Notes: generated by a model not told the origin, from the letters alone. 64,000 nucleotides of DNA from Verrucomicrobiales bacterium (GCA_015075445.1 JABTUJ010000006.1:124001-188000); one strand, 5' to 3'; shown: positions 18,375 to 29,282, counted from the stretch's first letter. Translations and numbers: made by a program.

Positions 18375-18426
18375 ACGCGGGCTCCGGGACGCTTGGTTAG
18401 GGCGAGCCGCCGGTCTTTCATAGAGC

Positions 18427-20844
18427 TTACTCACTTCGCAGCGCGATTTGGGGGTCGATGCGCGAGGCCCGGCGGGCCGGCAGGTGGCAGGCGAGCAGGG
18501 TCACCCCCATCAGCAGTGCGGCCAGGAGGCCATACCAGGAGGCGGTCAGCACCGGGATCCCGACCACCGCGGCCCGGAACAGCAGGCTCACCGCCACCGC
18601 CAGGGGCAGGCCGAAGCCAACGCCGACGGCGGCCAGCCGCAAACCCTCCCCAAGAACCTGGCGTTGGACATCCACGGGTCGGGCCCCCAGGGCCAGGCGG
18701 ATGCCCATTTCCCGCGTGCGTTGGCTGACGGAGTTGGCGACCACGCTGTAGACACCGGCGGCCGCCACCAGGAGGGCGATGCCGCCCATGAACGTCAGCA
18801 CCCCCGCCGTGATGAACAGCCCCGCCATGGACTCGACGACGACCTGCCTCATGGGTTTGGGCTGGGGCAGCGGTTGGGCAGCGTCCAATTGCTGGATGCG
18901 CCGGCGGATCGCGGCGGTGTGGCGGACGGGATCACCCGCCGTGCGGACGGAGACGAACATGGTCGGGCGCGAAGCCTGGGAGAAGGGCACGTACACGCTG
19001 CCAGGCGCCTCGCGTCGCCAGTCACGGCGCACGTCCGCCACGACGCCCACCACCGTCAGGGGACGGGCGTCGGGTGCTGCGGGGTTCAGCCAGAGGGTGC
19101 GGCCGAGCGGTGAGTCGCCGGGCCAAAGCTGCCGGGCCACGGCTTCGCTGACCATGGCGACCGGGGCGCTCTGGGCGGTGTCGGCGGAGAGGAAGGGCCG
19201 GCCTTGGCGGACGCTGATCCGGAAGGTGCGAAAGTGTTCGGGCGTCACGGCCTCGACGGCGAACCGCCTGGCGGGCTCGTCCGGCTGGTCCGGGGCGGCG
19301 CGGTGGGCGGCGAAGGTGGATTCTTCGGTGCCGTAGTAGGGGAGCGTGCTGGCGAGGGAGGAAGATTCCACGCCGGGAAGGCTGGCGATTTCGCGCAGCG
19401 CTTCCTCGTAGAACCGGGTGACCGCGTGGGGCTCGGTGTAGCGCGAGGGCGGCAGGCTCACACGCAGCGTCAGGACCCGGTCGGCCTCGAAGCCTTGGCG
19501 GGCGAAGACGAGCCCGGCGAACGTCTTCACGAACAGGCAGGAGGCCACCAGCATGACGAGGGCCAGGGCCAGTTCCACCACGACCAAGCCCTGCCGGAGC
19601 CGGTGCCGGCGCCCGCTGCTTGAGCCCCGGGCACCCTGACGGAGCACGGTGTCCAGGCTGTTGCGGGGAAGCATGAATACCGGGGCCATTCCGGCCAGCA
19701 GCCCCGCCAGCAGGGCCGCCCCCGCGGCGTACGCGAAGGCGCGGCCGCTCAGACCCACGGCCGACCAGCCTGGCACGTACGGCAGGAGATCCGGCGGCAG
19801 GCTCGCGCGGATCAGCCGAATGGTCCCATGTGCCACGAGCAGCGCGGCCAGTCCTCCCGCCAAACACAGGACCGTGCTCTCGGTCAACACCTGGCGCGCC
19901 AGCCGCCCCGAGTCCCCGCCCAACGCCGATCGGATGGCGAACTCGCGCTGCCGTCCATGCATCTGAGCCACTTCGAGGTTGGCGACGTTCGCACAGGCCA
20001 AAGCCAGCAGGAACGTGGCGGCGAGCACGACGATGAACAGGTACGCCGGTGCCTCGCTGTCGGCCAGCAGATGGTCGCGCAGCGGAACCAGTCGGGGGGT
20101 CCGGACGGGCCCGCCCGGCGGTCCGACCCAGTGCTGCCGCGCGGCCAGTGTGCGCAGCTCGGATTCGGCACCCGCCACCAGCGCGTCCGGTTGCAGCCTG
20201 CCGACGAGTTCCAGATCCCGGCGCGTTGCGTCGTGGCGGGCCGCCGGGTCTAATAGGAGCGGCACCCAGAAGTCGGCGCCCACCGGATACGCCTGGGCGG
20301 CGGAGACGACCCCCAGCACCGTGTGGCGGCGTCCGTCCAGTTCGAGGGTTTGCCCCGGCAGATGCGGGTCCGCGGCGAAGCGACGTCGCCAGAGGTTTTC
20401 GCTGATGACCACCACGGGGTCCGCCTCGGAGAATTCCGTGGGCGCCCCGAACAACCGGCCCAGGCGGGGCTGCATGCCGAGGGTGCCAAAGTAACCGCCG
20501 CTGACGCGGGCCCCGGAGACGCGTTCCGGATGCTCGGTCCCGGTGAGATTGGCCGAATGACCTTGCAGGGCGGCGAGTGACGCCAAGGAGCGGGCCTCTT
20601 CCTTCCAGGCGAGGTAATCCACCGCGGAGACGGCCTCGCGTGCCTGGGGCTGGGTCTCCGGGGCCTGCCATACGGTGACAAGCCGCTCGAGCGCCGGCAG
20701 GGCGAGCGGACGCCACAGCAGCCCATCGGCGAAACTGAACATCGCGGTGTTGGCGCCCAGCCCCAGGGCCAGGGTGAACACCGCGACGGCCGCGAAGCCG
20801 GGGTGCTTCCACAGTTGGCGGAGGGCGAAAGGGAAATCGCTCAT
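18427..20844 (-). CDS. ADOP-type ABC transporter permease, copy 2
   Basis: An 805-residue permease with the same architecture as its neighbour: N-terminal helix (FAAVAVFTLALGLGANTAMF), a MacB periplasmic domain, a first FtsX bundle with [20 protein letters not shown], a second periplasmic domain, and a C-terminal bundle with VSQRTREMGIRLALGARPVD and the ending RRASRIDPQIALRSE. Its start codon overlaps, in antiparallel, the start of the plus-strand gene at 20843, so the two cannot both have a conventional leader free of the other. It has diverged from copies 1 and 3 except in the signature segments. Confidence 0.9.
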   Translation of the reverse strand: MSDFPFALRQLWKHPGFAAVAVFTLALGLGANTAMFSFADGLLWRPLALPALERLVTVWQAPETQPQAREAVSAVDYLAWKEEARSLASLAALQGHSANLTGTEHPERVSGARVSGGYFGTLGMQPRLGRLFGAPTEFSEADPVVVISENLWRRRFAADPHLPGQTLELDGRRHTVLGVVSAAQAYPVGADFWVPLLLDPAARHDATRRDLELVGRLQPDALVAGAESELRTLAARQHWVGPPGGPVRTPRLVPLRDHLLADSEAPAYLFIVVLAATFLLALACANVANLEVAQMHGRQREFAIRSALGGDSGRLARQVLTESTVLCLAGGLAALLVAHGTIRLIRASLPPDLLPYVPGWSAVGLSGRAFAYAAGAALLAGLLAGMAPVFMLPRNSLDTVLRQGARGSSSGRRHRLRQGLVVVELALALVMLVASCLFVKTFAGLVFARQGFEADRVLTLRVSLPPSRYTEPHAVTRFYEEALREIASLPGVESSSLASTLPYYGTEESTFAAHRAAPDQPDEPARRFAVEAVTPEHFRTFRISVRQGRPFLSADTAQSAPVAMVSEAVARQLWPGDSPLGRTLWLNPAAPDARPLTVVGVVADVRRDWRREAPGSVYVPFSQASRPTMFVSVRTAGDPVRHTAAIRRRIQQLDAAQPLPQPKPMRQVVVESMAGLFITAGVLTFMGGIALLVAAAGVYSVVANSVSQRTREMGIRLALGARPVDVQRQVLGEGLRLAAVGVGFGLPLAVAVSLLFRAAVVGIPVLTASWYGLLAALLMGVTLLACHLPARRASRIDPQIALRSE

Positions 20845-21037
20845 GAGCGGGAATGGGCTGGCCGAGTTTGAGGCTGCGGCGCGCCGCCCCTTGGCGCAAC
20901 GGTTCCGCTACGCCTTCGTCCGCACCTACAAACCGGTGCTGGACGACACGCGCTACCGATCGTTCGAATCCCTGGAGGAGTATCGCCGCTGGTGGGAAGA
21001 GCACCTCCCGGACTGGCTTGGCTATGGGCGCGTTTGA
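20843..21037 (+). CDS. small hypothetical protein ending in WLGYGR
   Basis: A 64-residue protein: SGNGLAEFEAAARRPLAQRF, then a Tyr/Arg-rich middle and SLEEYRRWWEEHLPDWLGYG at the end. Short proteins with this ending recur in Verrucomicrobia, from memory, and have no assigned function. The ATG at 20843-20845 overlaps the opposite-strand ADOP start codon at 20842-20844 by two bases. A degraded TA module follows on the same strand. Confidence 0.55.
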   Translation: MSGNGLAEFEAAARRPLAQRFRYAFVRTYKPVLDDTRYRSFESLEEYRRWWEEHLPDWLGYGRV

Positions 21038-21171
21038 CTACCGGCAGGCGCCGGATGGCATTGAACGTTTTGAAGATGCGTGGCAACGGCGCGTCGTGGT
21101 GCAGGGATTTCCCGCATGCCATCCGGATGACATACCACCTCGTGGGCTGGCCTGGGGAGTGCTTTCGCCGC

Positions 21172-21200
21172 TTGACGCTGGCGGCGGACGGCGACAAATC
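21172..21200 (+). promoter_or_regulatory. decayed leaderless TA promoter
   Basis: TTGACG at 21172-21177 is followed after exactly 17 bases by CAAATC at 21195-21200, where intact modules have TANNNT, and after seven more bases by AGG where ATG would be expected. The spacing of the intact modules is kept while the boxes have mutated. Confidence 0.45.
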
Positions 21201-21207
21201 GTCGGCC

Positions 21208-21450
21208 AGGAAAACGTTCACCGTTCGGGAGCTTGACCGCGAACCGGCCGCGGTTCTGGATGCGTGTGACCGTGAGGGGGTCGTCCGAATCCGCCGCCGC
21301 AACGGACGGACGTACACGGTCCGCCCCGACGCGGGTCCGGATCGGATCACCGAACTCCCTGATTTTCGTGCCCGGACAGCCAAGGTTTTTGCGGCACCCA
21401 TCCCCGCCGCCCAAAGCCGTTTGGTCGATAAGCTACTGGCGGGAGAATGA
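21208..21450 (+). pseudogene. Phd/YefM-like antitoxin that has lost its start codon
   Basis: The reading KTFTVRELDREPAAVLDACD, then REGVVRIRRRNGRTYTVRP, is a typical Phd/YefM antitoxin, with an N-terminal DNA-binding region and a C-terminal tail ending LVDKLLAGE. The codon before KTFTV is AGG at 21208, exactly where the family starts with ATG. An upstream in-frame ATG would add 50 or more residues of unrelated sequence. The PIN fragment downstream is also broken, so the module looks inactivated. Confidence 0.7.
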
Positions 21451-21538
21451 ACCCCCTCCTGGCGGGTCCCACCTTTCTGCGCCCCGTTCCTGTCAGCCCG
21501 CCGGAACTCGAAGCCCAGTTCGAGGAGTTGGCGCTCCG

Positions 21539-21676
21539 CACACTGCCAAACATGGCTTTCGCACCTACGATTTGTTTCATGTGGCCTCGGCTTTGTTCCT
21601 GAGGTGCGACACGTTCTGGAGCTTCGACCCGAAGGCTTCGCGACTGGCCCGTTTGGAGGGATTGGAGATCCGGTAA
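21539..21676 (+). pseudogene. C-terminal fragment of a PIN-domain toxin
   Basis: About 45 codons (KHGFRTYDLFHVASALFLRC, then DTFWSFDPKASRLARLEGLEI) match the end of VapC-type PIN toxins, including the Asp of the catalytic cluster (YDLFHVA) and the final 'SFDPKASRLA'. The first two thirds are absent; the start at 21447 reads in another frame and stops early. It follows the Phd-like remnant by about 90 bases. Confidence 0.75.
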
Positions 21677-21722
21677 GGCGGGTTTGAGGTCGTTCATGGG
21701 GAAATCCAGTATTCTTCCTGCT

Positions 21723-22102
21723 TCATTCACTCCGCCTGTTCGAGCGCCTGGAGCGCTCGAACAAGCGATAGCACGCGTGCGTGTCGCAGGCGATGCGGTG
21801 CTTCTGCCTCCGCGCCTGGATGTAGCTCAGGGTTGTCTCGGTGTGCGGGCTGGCCACCCCGCCCGGGTGCACACTTTCAAAAGTGTGCACGAGCGTCTCC
21901 TCGAGCATTTCGCCCACACTCATGTTCTTGTGGTGGGCCAGATCGCGCCGCAGCGCCGCCAGCGACTTTTCGATGCGGGCTGCGACGGGCACTCGTTCCG
22001 GGTGTAGTACTCCGTCGCTTCGCGGAAGTCGCGGACGCACAGAATCGGGGTCAGACAAGGGGCGGTTGGTTTCGGCTCCTGGCTCATGACTTGGATCTTC
22101 AC
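21723..22102 (-). pseudogene. chimeric remnant: VOC-family start joined to an unrelated conserved tail
   Basis: On the minus strand the first 36 codons from 22102 (LTPILCVRDFREATEYYTRN) match the opening of glyoxalase/bleomycin-resistance (VOC) proteins. The frame is then lost, and an adjacent frame continues as AARIEKSLAALRRDLAHHKN, MSVGEMLEETLVHTFESV and YIQARRQKHRIACDTHACYR to the stop at 21723. That second part looks like a conserved small domain that I recognise only loosely. A deletion or frameshift joined the two; neither part has a complete reading frame. Confidence 0.55.
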
Positions 22103-22125
22103 GGGAAGAGTCGGCCTGGCTTGGT

Positions 22126-23784
22126 CTACCCGACCGCTCGCGCGCCATGGTGCCGGAGCAGTTCAGCGATCTGCGGATGCCCGCGCCGCTTTGCCCAGGC
22201 CAGGGGCGTGGCCCACGGCGGATCATCGGGAAGTTCCGGCTTCGCACCGCGCCGAAGGAGGAACTCCACCATCGGTCGCTGGCCAAACTTGGCGGCCCAA
22301 CCCAAGGGCGTGGAGCAAAGGTCCTCGTCGCGCGCGTGCAGGTCCGCGCCGTGATCGAGAAAGAGCGCCGCCTTCTCGACGTCACCGCCGCGGGCAAAAT
22401 GGTGGAGCGGCGTGATGCCGAGCCAGTCCGGCGCGCTGGGGTTCATGCCGTGCTGGAACAGCAGCTCGTTCAGCGCGCGCGTCTTCGCGCCGACCGCCCA
22501 AGCGGGGAACCCAACGCGACGCGGGAGATCGGGTTGATAACGCAGCATCAGGCGCACGAAGGCTTCCTTGCCTTCGCTGGCCGCATTGGCGAGGGCGTCG
22601 GGATCGTTGGCGAGCGCCGGGTTCGCCGCGAAGACGGCCGCCGCGGTGACAATGTCGCCACTGTAGGCGAGCAGGTGAACGCCCCGCGACGCGCCGTGCG
22701 AACAAAGCAGTTCGACCATGTCTGGGTTCATCTGGAGGTAGGAGTAACCGGCGGTGGCCAATGCGGCGCTCAGGGTGTCGGCGGAGCTTTCGATTTCCAC
22801 ATTGGGATGCGCGCCGTGCTTCAGCAGTAGGCGGACGATGTCGAGGTGACCCCGGACCACGGCGGAATGCAGCGCGTGGCCGTCTGGCGCGATGCCTTCT
22901 TCGGGCAGGTTCGGATCAGCGCCACGTTCCAGCAGCAGCCGGACGATCTCGAGGTGTCCGCCCGCGGCGGCGTTCTTGATGGGCGCCCCGCAGCCGAGGT
23001 AATAGCCGGCGTAGTCCGAGAGACGGTTCACGAGCGCGGGATCCCGGTCCAGCAGTTCGCGCACGCGGGCAATGTCGCCGGTGGCGCAGGCCATGCCGAG
23101 GTCCACCTTCGCGCCGCGATCCACCAGATGCCGGTACACTTGCTCGGACGTGGTCGGCCACTCCTTCGGCACGTCGCGCCAGCCGCGGAAATGGTAGTCG
23201 CCGTTGGTCAGGTGAATCGGATGCGCGCCGTCGGAGCGCCGGGCGTTGATGTCCGCACCGCGTTCAAGCAGTTCTTCCACGAGTTCAATCTGCCGTGTCA
23301 TCACCGCCCAGTGGATGGCCTGGTTGGAGCGCTGATCGCCGGCGTGGAGCAATTCCGGTGCGGCATCAAGCCAGGCCCGGAGCCTCGCCAGGTCGCGCCC
23401 ACGGATGGCCGCGGCCACCGGTTCACCGCGCGGTGACGCGCCGAAGCGTTGGGCGAACTTCGTTTCCAGCAGCCGTTCCATCTCCGGGTAGCCGCGGTCG
23501 CGGGTGATCTCCAGGAGGCTGTCGTTCACCGCCAGGCCAAAGGGGTCGGGGTCGCGCTCCAGCAGGAAGGCCGCGACCTCGAGACGGTTTTCCCGCACGG
23601 CGAAATAGAGCGGTTTGCGGTAGTGGTGGTGGCAGCGCGCCAGCGACGGATCCCTGGCCAGCAGCCGTTTCACCGTGTTCAGATCACCGGCGATGCAGGC
23701 GCCGAACAGCGTCCAGACATCGGTTCCGGTTCCGGCGGACCACTTCAGCGGCCGGTCGCGCTTCAATGCCTCGGGCTGGGTCAT
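22126..23784 (-). CDS. ankyrin-repeat protein
   Basis: A 552-residue cytoplasmic protein. The start at 23784 (MTQPEALKRDRPLKW) is 17 bases after the stop of ADOP copy 3, so the two are probably co-transcribed. At least ten ankyrin-like repeats run through it (GADINARRSDGAHPIHL, AAAGGHLEIVRLLLERGADP, VVRGHLDIVRLLLKHGAHP, LGITPLHHFARGGDVEKA, CSTPLGWAAKFGQRPMVEFL, WATPLAWAKRRGHPQIAELL). There is no signal peptide and no catalytic domain. The repeats imply a protein-binding scaffold; a link to the transporter is only a positional inference. Confidence 0.88.
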   Translation of the reverse strand: MTQPEALKRDRPLKWSAGTGTDVWTLFGACIAGDLNTVKRLLARDPSLARCHHHYRKPLYFAVRENRLEVAAFLLERDPDPFGLAVNDSLLEITRDRGYPEMERLLETKFAQRFGASPRGEPVAAAIRGRDLARLRAWLDAAPELLHAGDQRSNQAIHWAVMTRQIELVEELLERGADINARRSDGAHPIHLTNGDYHFRGWRDVPKEWPTTSEQVYRHLVDRGAKVDLGMACATGDIARVRELLDRDPALVNRLSDYAGYYLGCGAPIKNAAAGGHLEIVRLLLERGADPNLPEEGIAPDGHALHSAVVRGHLDIVRLLLKHGAHPNVEIESSADTLSAALATAGYSYLQMNPDMVELLCSHGASRGVHLLAYSGDIVTAAAVFAANPALANDPDALANAASEGKEAFVRLMLRYQPDLPRRVGFPAWAVGAKTRALNELLFQHGMNPSAPDWLGITPLHHFARGGDVEKAALFLDHGADLHARDEDLCSTPLGWAAKFGQRPMVEFLLRRGAKPELPDDPPWATPLAWAKRRGHPQIAELLRHHGARAVG

Positions 23785-23801
23785 GGCGCTGGATTCTCCA
23801 G

Positions 23802-26273
<2,472 letters not shown>

Positions 26274-26330
26274 GGTCCAATACACGGGTTGAATTGTTAA
26301 AGCTGCTTGGATCGGAATGGGTTGCGGCTC

Positions 26331-26359
26331 TTGACCGCTCGGAAACCGCATCCTACGCT
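26331..26359 (+). promoter_or_regulatory. predicted leaderless promoter of the RHH/PIN module
   Basis: TTGACC at 26331-26336, a 17-base spacer, TACGCT at 26354-26359, then six bases (GCGGTC) to the ATG at 26366. Confidence 0.55.
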
Positions 26360-26365
26360 GCGGTC

Positions 26366-26566
26366 ATGAAGTCGCTGGAAATGGAATTGCCAGACCGAAT
26401 GGCGGCTGAGTTGGAGGGCTTGGTGGAGGCGGGCCTGTATCCAAATCCCCAGGAGGCCGTGCGACATGCACTGAGCGAGTTTCTCCGACACCATGCCAGT
26501 ACTCTCGCCGAGAAGCATCAGCGAGAGGACATCGCCTGGGCGTTGCGCGAAGCGCGGCGACCATGA
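26366..26566 (+). CDS. ribbon-helix-helix antitoxin
   Basis: A 66-residue protein from the ATG at 26366. KSLEMELPDRMAAELEGLVE followed by AGLYPNPQEAVRHALSEFL is a CopG/ParD-like ribbon-helix-helix with a charged toxin-binding tail (EKHQREDIAWALREARR). It overlaps the downstream PIN gene by four bases. The start is set by the leaderless promoter just upstream and by the family pattern; the open frame to 26294 reads across that promoter. Confidence 0.8.
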   Translation: MKSLEMELPDRMAAELEGLVEAGLYPNPQEAVRHALSEFLRHHASTLAEKHQREDIAWALREARRP

Positions 26567-27072
26567 AACCAGAGAGGGTTGTCTGTGACACGGGGCCGGT
26601 CCTTCACCTGCACGAGGCTGAGGCGCTCGATTTGCTTTCGCGGATCGAATCGGTTTCAGTACCGCCGGCCGTTGAAGGAGAGTTGATCCGTCTGGCGGCC
26701 GACTGGCCCACCGGTCGCCCGCACTGGTTGCGGGTTCATGAATTGGACGCCAGATCGGCCGAGCAGGCGACCCTGTGGACCGCCTCCGGCCTCCTGCACA
26801 AAGCCGAGTCTGAAGCCCTCGCGTTAGCCCTCCAATGGGAGGCCCAGTGGTATTTGACGGACGACACGTCGGCGCGAGAATTGGCAAGGTCTGTTCGGGT
26901 CGAAGCGCACGGTTCACTCGGAGTCGTCCTCTGGGCTGCGGCCCACGGACTATTGGACCGGCAGCAAAGCGCGGCCCGGCTCGACGCGCTCTTGGCGTCA
27001 TCGCTCTGGGTTGCTCCGACGATCCGACGGGAAGCGCGCAGGGCGCTGGAGCAGATCTTCTCGCCTTCATAA
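26563..27072 (+). CDS. PIN-domain toxin, DUF3368-like
   Basis: A 169-residue PIN protein. [20 protein letters not shown] carries the first catalytic Asp; the central acidic residue is in [12 protein letters not shown]; the later cluster includes [17 protein letters not shown] and [20 protein letters not shown], then [14 protein letters not shown], all typical of the DUF3368 branch. It is coupled to the antitoxin by a four-base overlap. Its 3' end abuts the truncated ADOP remnant on the other strand, with the two stop codons overlapping. Confidence 0.82.
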   Translation: MKPERVVCDTGPVLHLHEAEALDLLSRIESVSVPPAVEGELIRLAADWPTGRPHWLRVHELDARSAEQATLWTASGLLHKAESEALALALQWEAQWYLTDDTSARELARSVRVEAHGSLGVVLWAAAHGLLDRQQSAARLDALLASSLWVAPTIRREARRALEQIFSPS

Positions 27073-27186
27073 GCCGGGCCCTGGATTGCCGTTTGCCCCG
27101 ATGCCCAGCGCGACCGTGAGCGCGGCGACCGCGGTGAAGCCGGGGTGCTTCCGGAGCTGGCGGAGGGCGAACTTGAGGTCGGTCAT
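27067..27186 (-). pseudogene. 5' remnant of a fourth ADOP permease
   Basis: Thirty-two codons from the ATG at 27186 ([20 protein letters not shown], then the start of the first helix ending GIGAN) match the beginning of ADOP copy 3, with about 92% base identity by eye over 93 bases. The frame then runs into non-homologous sequence and stops at 27067. The rest of the permease is missing. It directly precedes, on the same strand, the position where a permease would follow the two ABC ATPase genes. Confidence 0.8.
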
Positions 27187-27237
27187 ATCAGGCTAGTTGA
27201 ACTGACGGGCAAACTCGTCCACCTTTGGGCCACGAAT

Positions 27238-27471
27238 ATGAAGGTCTCGGATCTGAAAAAGCTGCGCGACCGGGCACCGTTTCGCGCCTTTCAGCTTCAT
27301 CTCACGAACGGTGAGACCCTGCCCGTTCCCCACCCCGACTACCTGGCGGTCCCGCCGGAGGCTGGCGCGGACTTGTTCGTGCTCTGGGTGGGTGCCGACT
27401 GGAATCTGGTCGAGGCGGCCCACGTGGCCCGGGTGAGCCTGCTCACCGCCAAAGCGAAGGGCGGGACCTGA
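27238..27471 (+). CDS. small conserved hypothetical protein (paralogue of 28238-28480)
   Basis: A 77-residue protein: MKVSDLKKLRDRAPFRAFQL, then HLTNGETLPVPHPDYLAVPP and a beta-rich end. The pattern 'RPFRPF-V-H-ADG---V-HPDF-AL-PSG' is shared with the gene at 28238, so the two are paralogues on either side of an ABC ATPase gene. Proteins of this type are common in Verrucomicrobia and Planctomycetes and have no known function. No clear -10/-35 pair precedes it. Confidence 0.6.
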   Translation: MKVSDLKKLRDRAPFRAFQLHLTNGETLPVPHPDYLAVPPEAGADLFVLWVGADWNLVEAAHVARVSLLTAKAKGGT

Positions 27472-27488
27472 GGCTGGCAGGGGGTTCT

Positions 27489-28151
27489 TCACGACTCCAT
27501 CCAGCCATCCTTGAGCCGCACGATGCGCGGGCCGTATCCAGCCCACTCGGGGTTGTGCGTAACCTGGATGATGGTGGTGCCCTCTTCGTTGAGCTTCTTA
27601 AACAGGTCCATGATCTCGCGACCCTGATCGGTGTGGAGATTGCCGGTGGGCTCGTCGGCCAGGAGGAGCGAGGGCTTGGCGATGATCGCCCGGGCAATGG
27701 CCACCAGTTGCTGTTGCCCGCCGCTGAGCTGGGAAGGAAACAGGTCCTTCTTGGCCACCATGCCGAACCGATCCAGCATGTCCGCCACGAGCGCCTGTCG
27801 CTCGGACTTCTTGAGATCGCGATAGGAGAGTGGCAGGTCGAGGTTCTCAGCTACAGTCAGGTCCTCGAGCAAGTGGAACTGTTGGAAGACAAACCCGATG
27901 TGTCGCTTGTTGAGGGCACCGCGTTCCTTCGGAGGAAGGCGGTGAATCGTATGACCGTTGAAGTGATACTCGCCTTCGAACGCACCATCGAACATGCCGA
28001 GGATGCTGAGCAGCGTGGATTTCCCGGCGCCGCTAGGGCCCATGAAGGTGAGGAAGTCGCCTTCATTCACGTCCAGGTTGATCTGCCGCAGCACGAACGT
28101 GAAGCCCGCTAGGGTCTGGTAACGCTTCTCGAGGTTTCGGAGCTGGATCAT
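27489..28151 (-). CDS. ABC transporter ATP-binding protein (MacB/LolD type)
   Basis: A 220-residue ATPase from the ATG at 28151. Walker A is GPSGAGKST near residue 38, the Q-loop region is [17 protein letters not shown], the signature is [15 protein letters not shown], Walker B is [10 protein letters not shown] and the H-loop is in VTHNPE. The arrangement is that of the lipoprotein-release/macrolide-export family (LolD/MacB/FtsE), which work with FtsX-type permeases, so the ADOP permeases on the same strand are likely partners. The truncated permease remnant lies just downstream. Confidence 0.92.
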   Translation of the reverse strand: MIQLRNLEKRYQTLAGFTFVLRQINLDVNEGDFLTFMGPSGAGKSTLLSILGMFDGAFEGEYHFNGHTIHRLPPKERGALNKRHIGFVFQQFHLLEDLTVAENLDLPLSYRDLKKSERQALVADMLDRFGMVAKKDLFPSQLSGGQQQLVAIARAIIAKPSLLLADEPTGNLHTDQGREIMDLFKKLNEEGTTIIQVTHNPEWAGYGPRIVRLKDGWMES

Positions 28152-28202
28152 GGGAGGGGCAAGTGGTGGGTCGTTGGCGCGGGCGCGGCCGGTTGGCCGG
28201 CC

Positions 28203-28230
28203 TTGCACGCTCCGGGGTTTCTCGTATCGT
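28203..28230 (+). promoter_or_regulatory. predicted leaderless promoter of the small gene at 28238
   Basis: TTGCAC at 28203-28208, a 16-base spacer, TATCGT at 28225-28230 and seven bases to the ATG at 28238. This is the only non-TA gene in the window with this geometry. Confidence 0.5.
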
Positions 28231-28237
28231 GGGGCCG

Positions 28238-28480
28238 ATGAAAGCGGATGAGATTCGGAAGCTGCTGCACGAACGACCGTTTCGCCCGTTTGTGGTCCAC
28301 GTGGCCGACGGCGGCCGGCTCCTGGTCAAGCACGAAGACTTCGTCGCCCTGGCTCCCAGCGGGCGTGAGATGCTCGTTTACCGTCATGACAAGCCGGATG
28401 ATTACGAGGTGGTGGACCTCCTGTCGGTGACTCGCCTCGAAGTCTCGACCCGGAACGGCACCCGCAAGTCTTCCCGATGA
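28238..28480 (+). CDS. small conserved hypothetical protein (paralogue of 27238-27471)
   Basis: An 80-residue protein: MKADEIRKLLHERPFRPFVV, then HVADGGRLLVKHEDFVALAP and YEVVDLLSVTRLEVS. It aligns along its length with the 77-residue protein at 27238. It lies on the plus strand in the gap between two minus-strand ABC ATPase genes, each of which would otherwise be part of one operon. Function is unknown. Its leaderless promoter resembles those of the antitoxins, so a regulatory role is possible but unsupported. Confidence 0.65.
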   Translation: MKADEIRKLLHERPFRPFVVHVADGGRLLVKHEDFVALAPSGREMLVYRHDKPDDYEVVDLLSVTRLEVSTRNGTRKSSR

Positions 28481-28558
28481 GCGTCCCGGAGAGCGTTTGA
28501 GAGATCGGGATGGGCGGCACTCGTCGTTCATGCGGCTACTCCCCCTCAAGGCTCCCCC

Positions 28559-29272
28559 TCAAGGCTTGACCGCCGCCGCCTCCTCGACCATCTCTTCCAC
28601 GACCCGTCCGTCGAACAGATGCACCTGCCGGTCGGCATGACGGGCGAAGCGCGGGTCATGCGTGACCATGCAGATGGTCGCTCCTTCACGATGCAGATCA
28701 CGCAGCAGGTCCATGACGGCCTCGCCGTTCTTTGAGTCGAGGTTTCCCGTCGGCTCATCGGCGAGCAGGATCGAGGGTTTGCCGGCCAGCGCCCGGGCGA
28801 CCGCCACACGTTGCTGTTGACCCCCCGAGAGCTGCGAAGGGTAGTGGTTCACGCGATGGGACATGCCCACCTTCTCGAGCGCCTCGTTGGCCCGCTGCTT
28901 GCGCTCGCCAGCCGGGAGTCGCCGATAGGTCAGGGGCAGCTCCACATTCTCGAAGACGGTGAGGTCGCCGATGAGATTGAAGCTCTGGAAGATGAAGCCC
29001 ACCTCCCGATTCCGGATGCGCGCGCGGTCGGCGTGGCCCAGTTTCGAGACGTCGTGGTTATTCAGCCGGTAGAGCCCCTCCGTGGGAGTGTCGAGCAGGC
29101 CGAGGATCGAGAGGAGGGTGGACTTGCCACAGCCGGAGGGTCCGGCGATGGACACATACTCCCCTTTCCGGATCTCGAGGTGGATCCCCGACAAGGCATG
29201 CGTTTCAACCTCGTCGGTGAAGAAGACTTTGGTGATGCCTTCCAGGGTGATGAGGGAACCGTTGGTGGTCAT
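28559..29272 (-). CDS. ABC transporter ATP-binding protein (MacB/LolD type), second copy
   Basis: A 237-residue ATPase: Walker A GPSGCGKST at 44-52, FIFQSFNLIGDLTVFENVEL after the Q-loop, signature LSGGQQQRVAVARAL, Walker [18 protein letters not shown] and H-loop VTHDPRF. It is more canonical than the ATPase at 27489, whose signature is followed by LVAI instead of RVAV. It lies 158 bases downstream of the adaptor gene, in the same direction, as in MacAB-type operons. The two ATPases may form a heterodimer or serve different permeases. Confidence 0.93.
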   Translation of the reverse strand: MTTNGSLITLEGITKVFFTDEVETHALSGIHLEIRKGEYVSIAGPSGCGKSTLLSILGLLDTPTEGLYRLNNHDVSKLGHADRARIRNREVGFIFQSFNLIGDLTVFENVELPLTYRRLPAGERKQRANEALEKVGMSHRVNHYPSQLSGGQQQRVAVARALAGKPSILLADEPTGNLDSKNGEAVMDLLRDLHREGATICMVTHDPRFARHADRQVHLFDGRVVEEMVEEAAAVKP

Positions 29273-29282
29273 AGGAGAGTAA

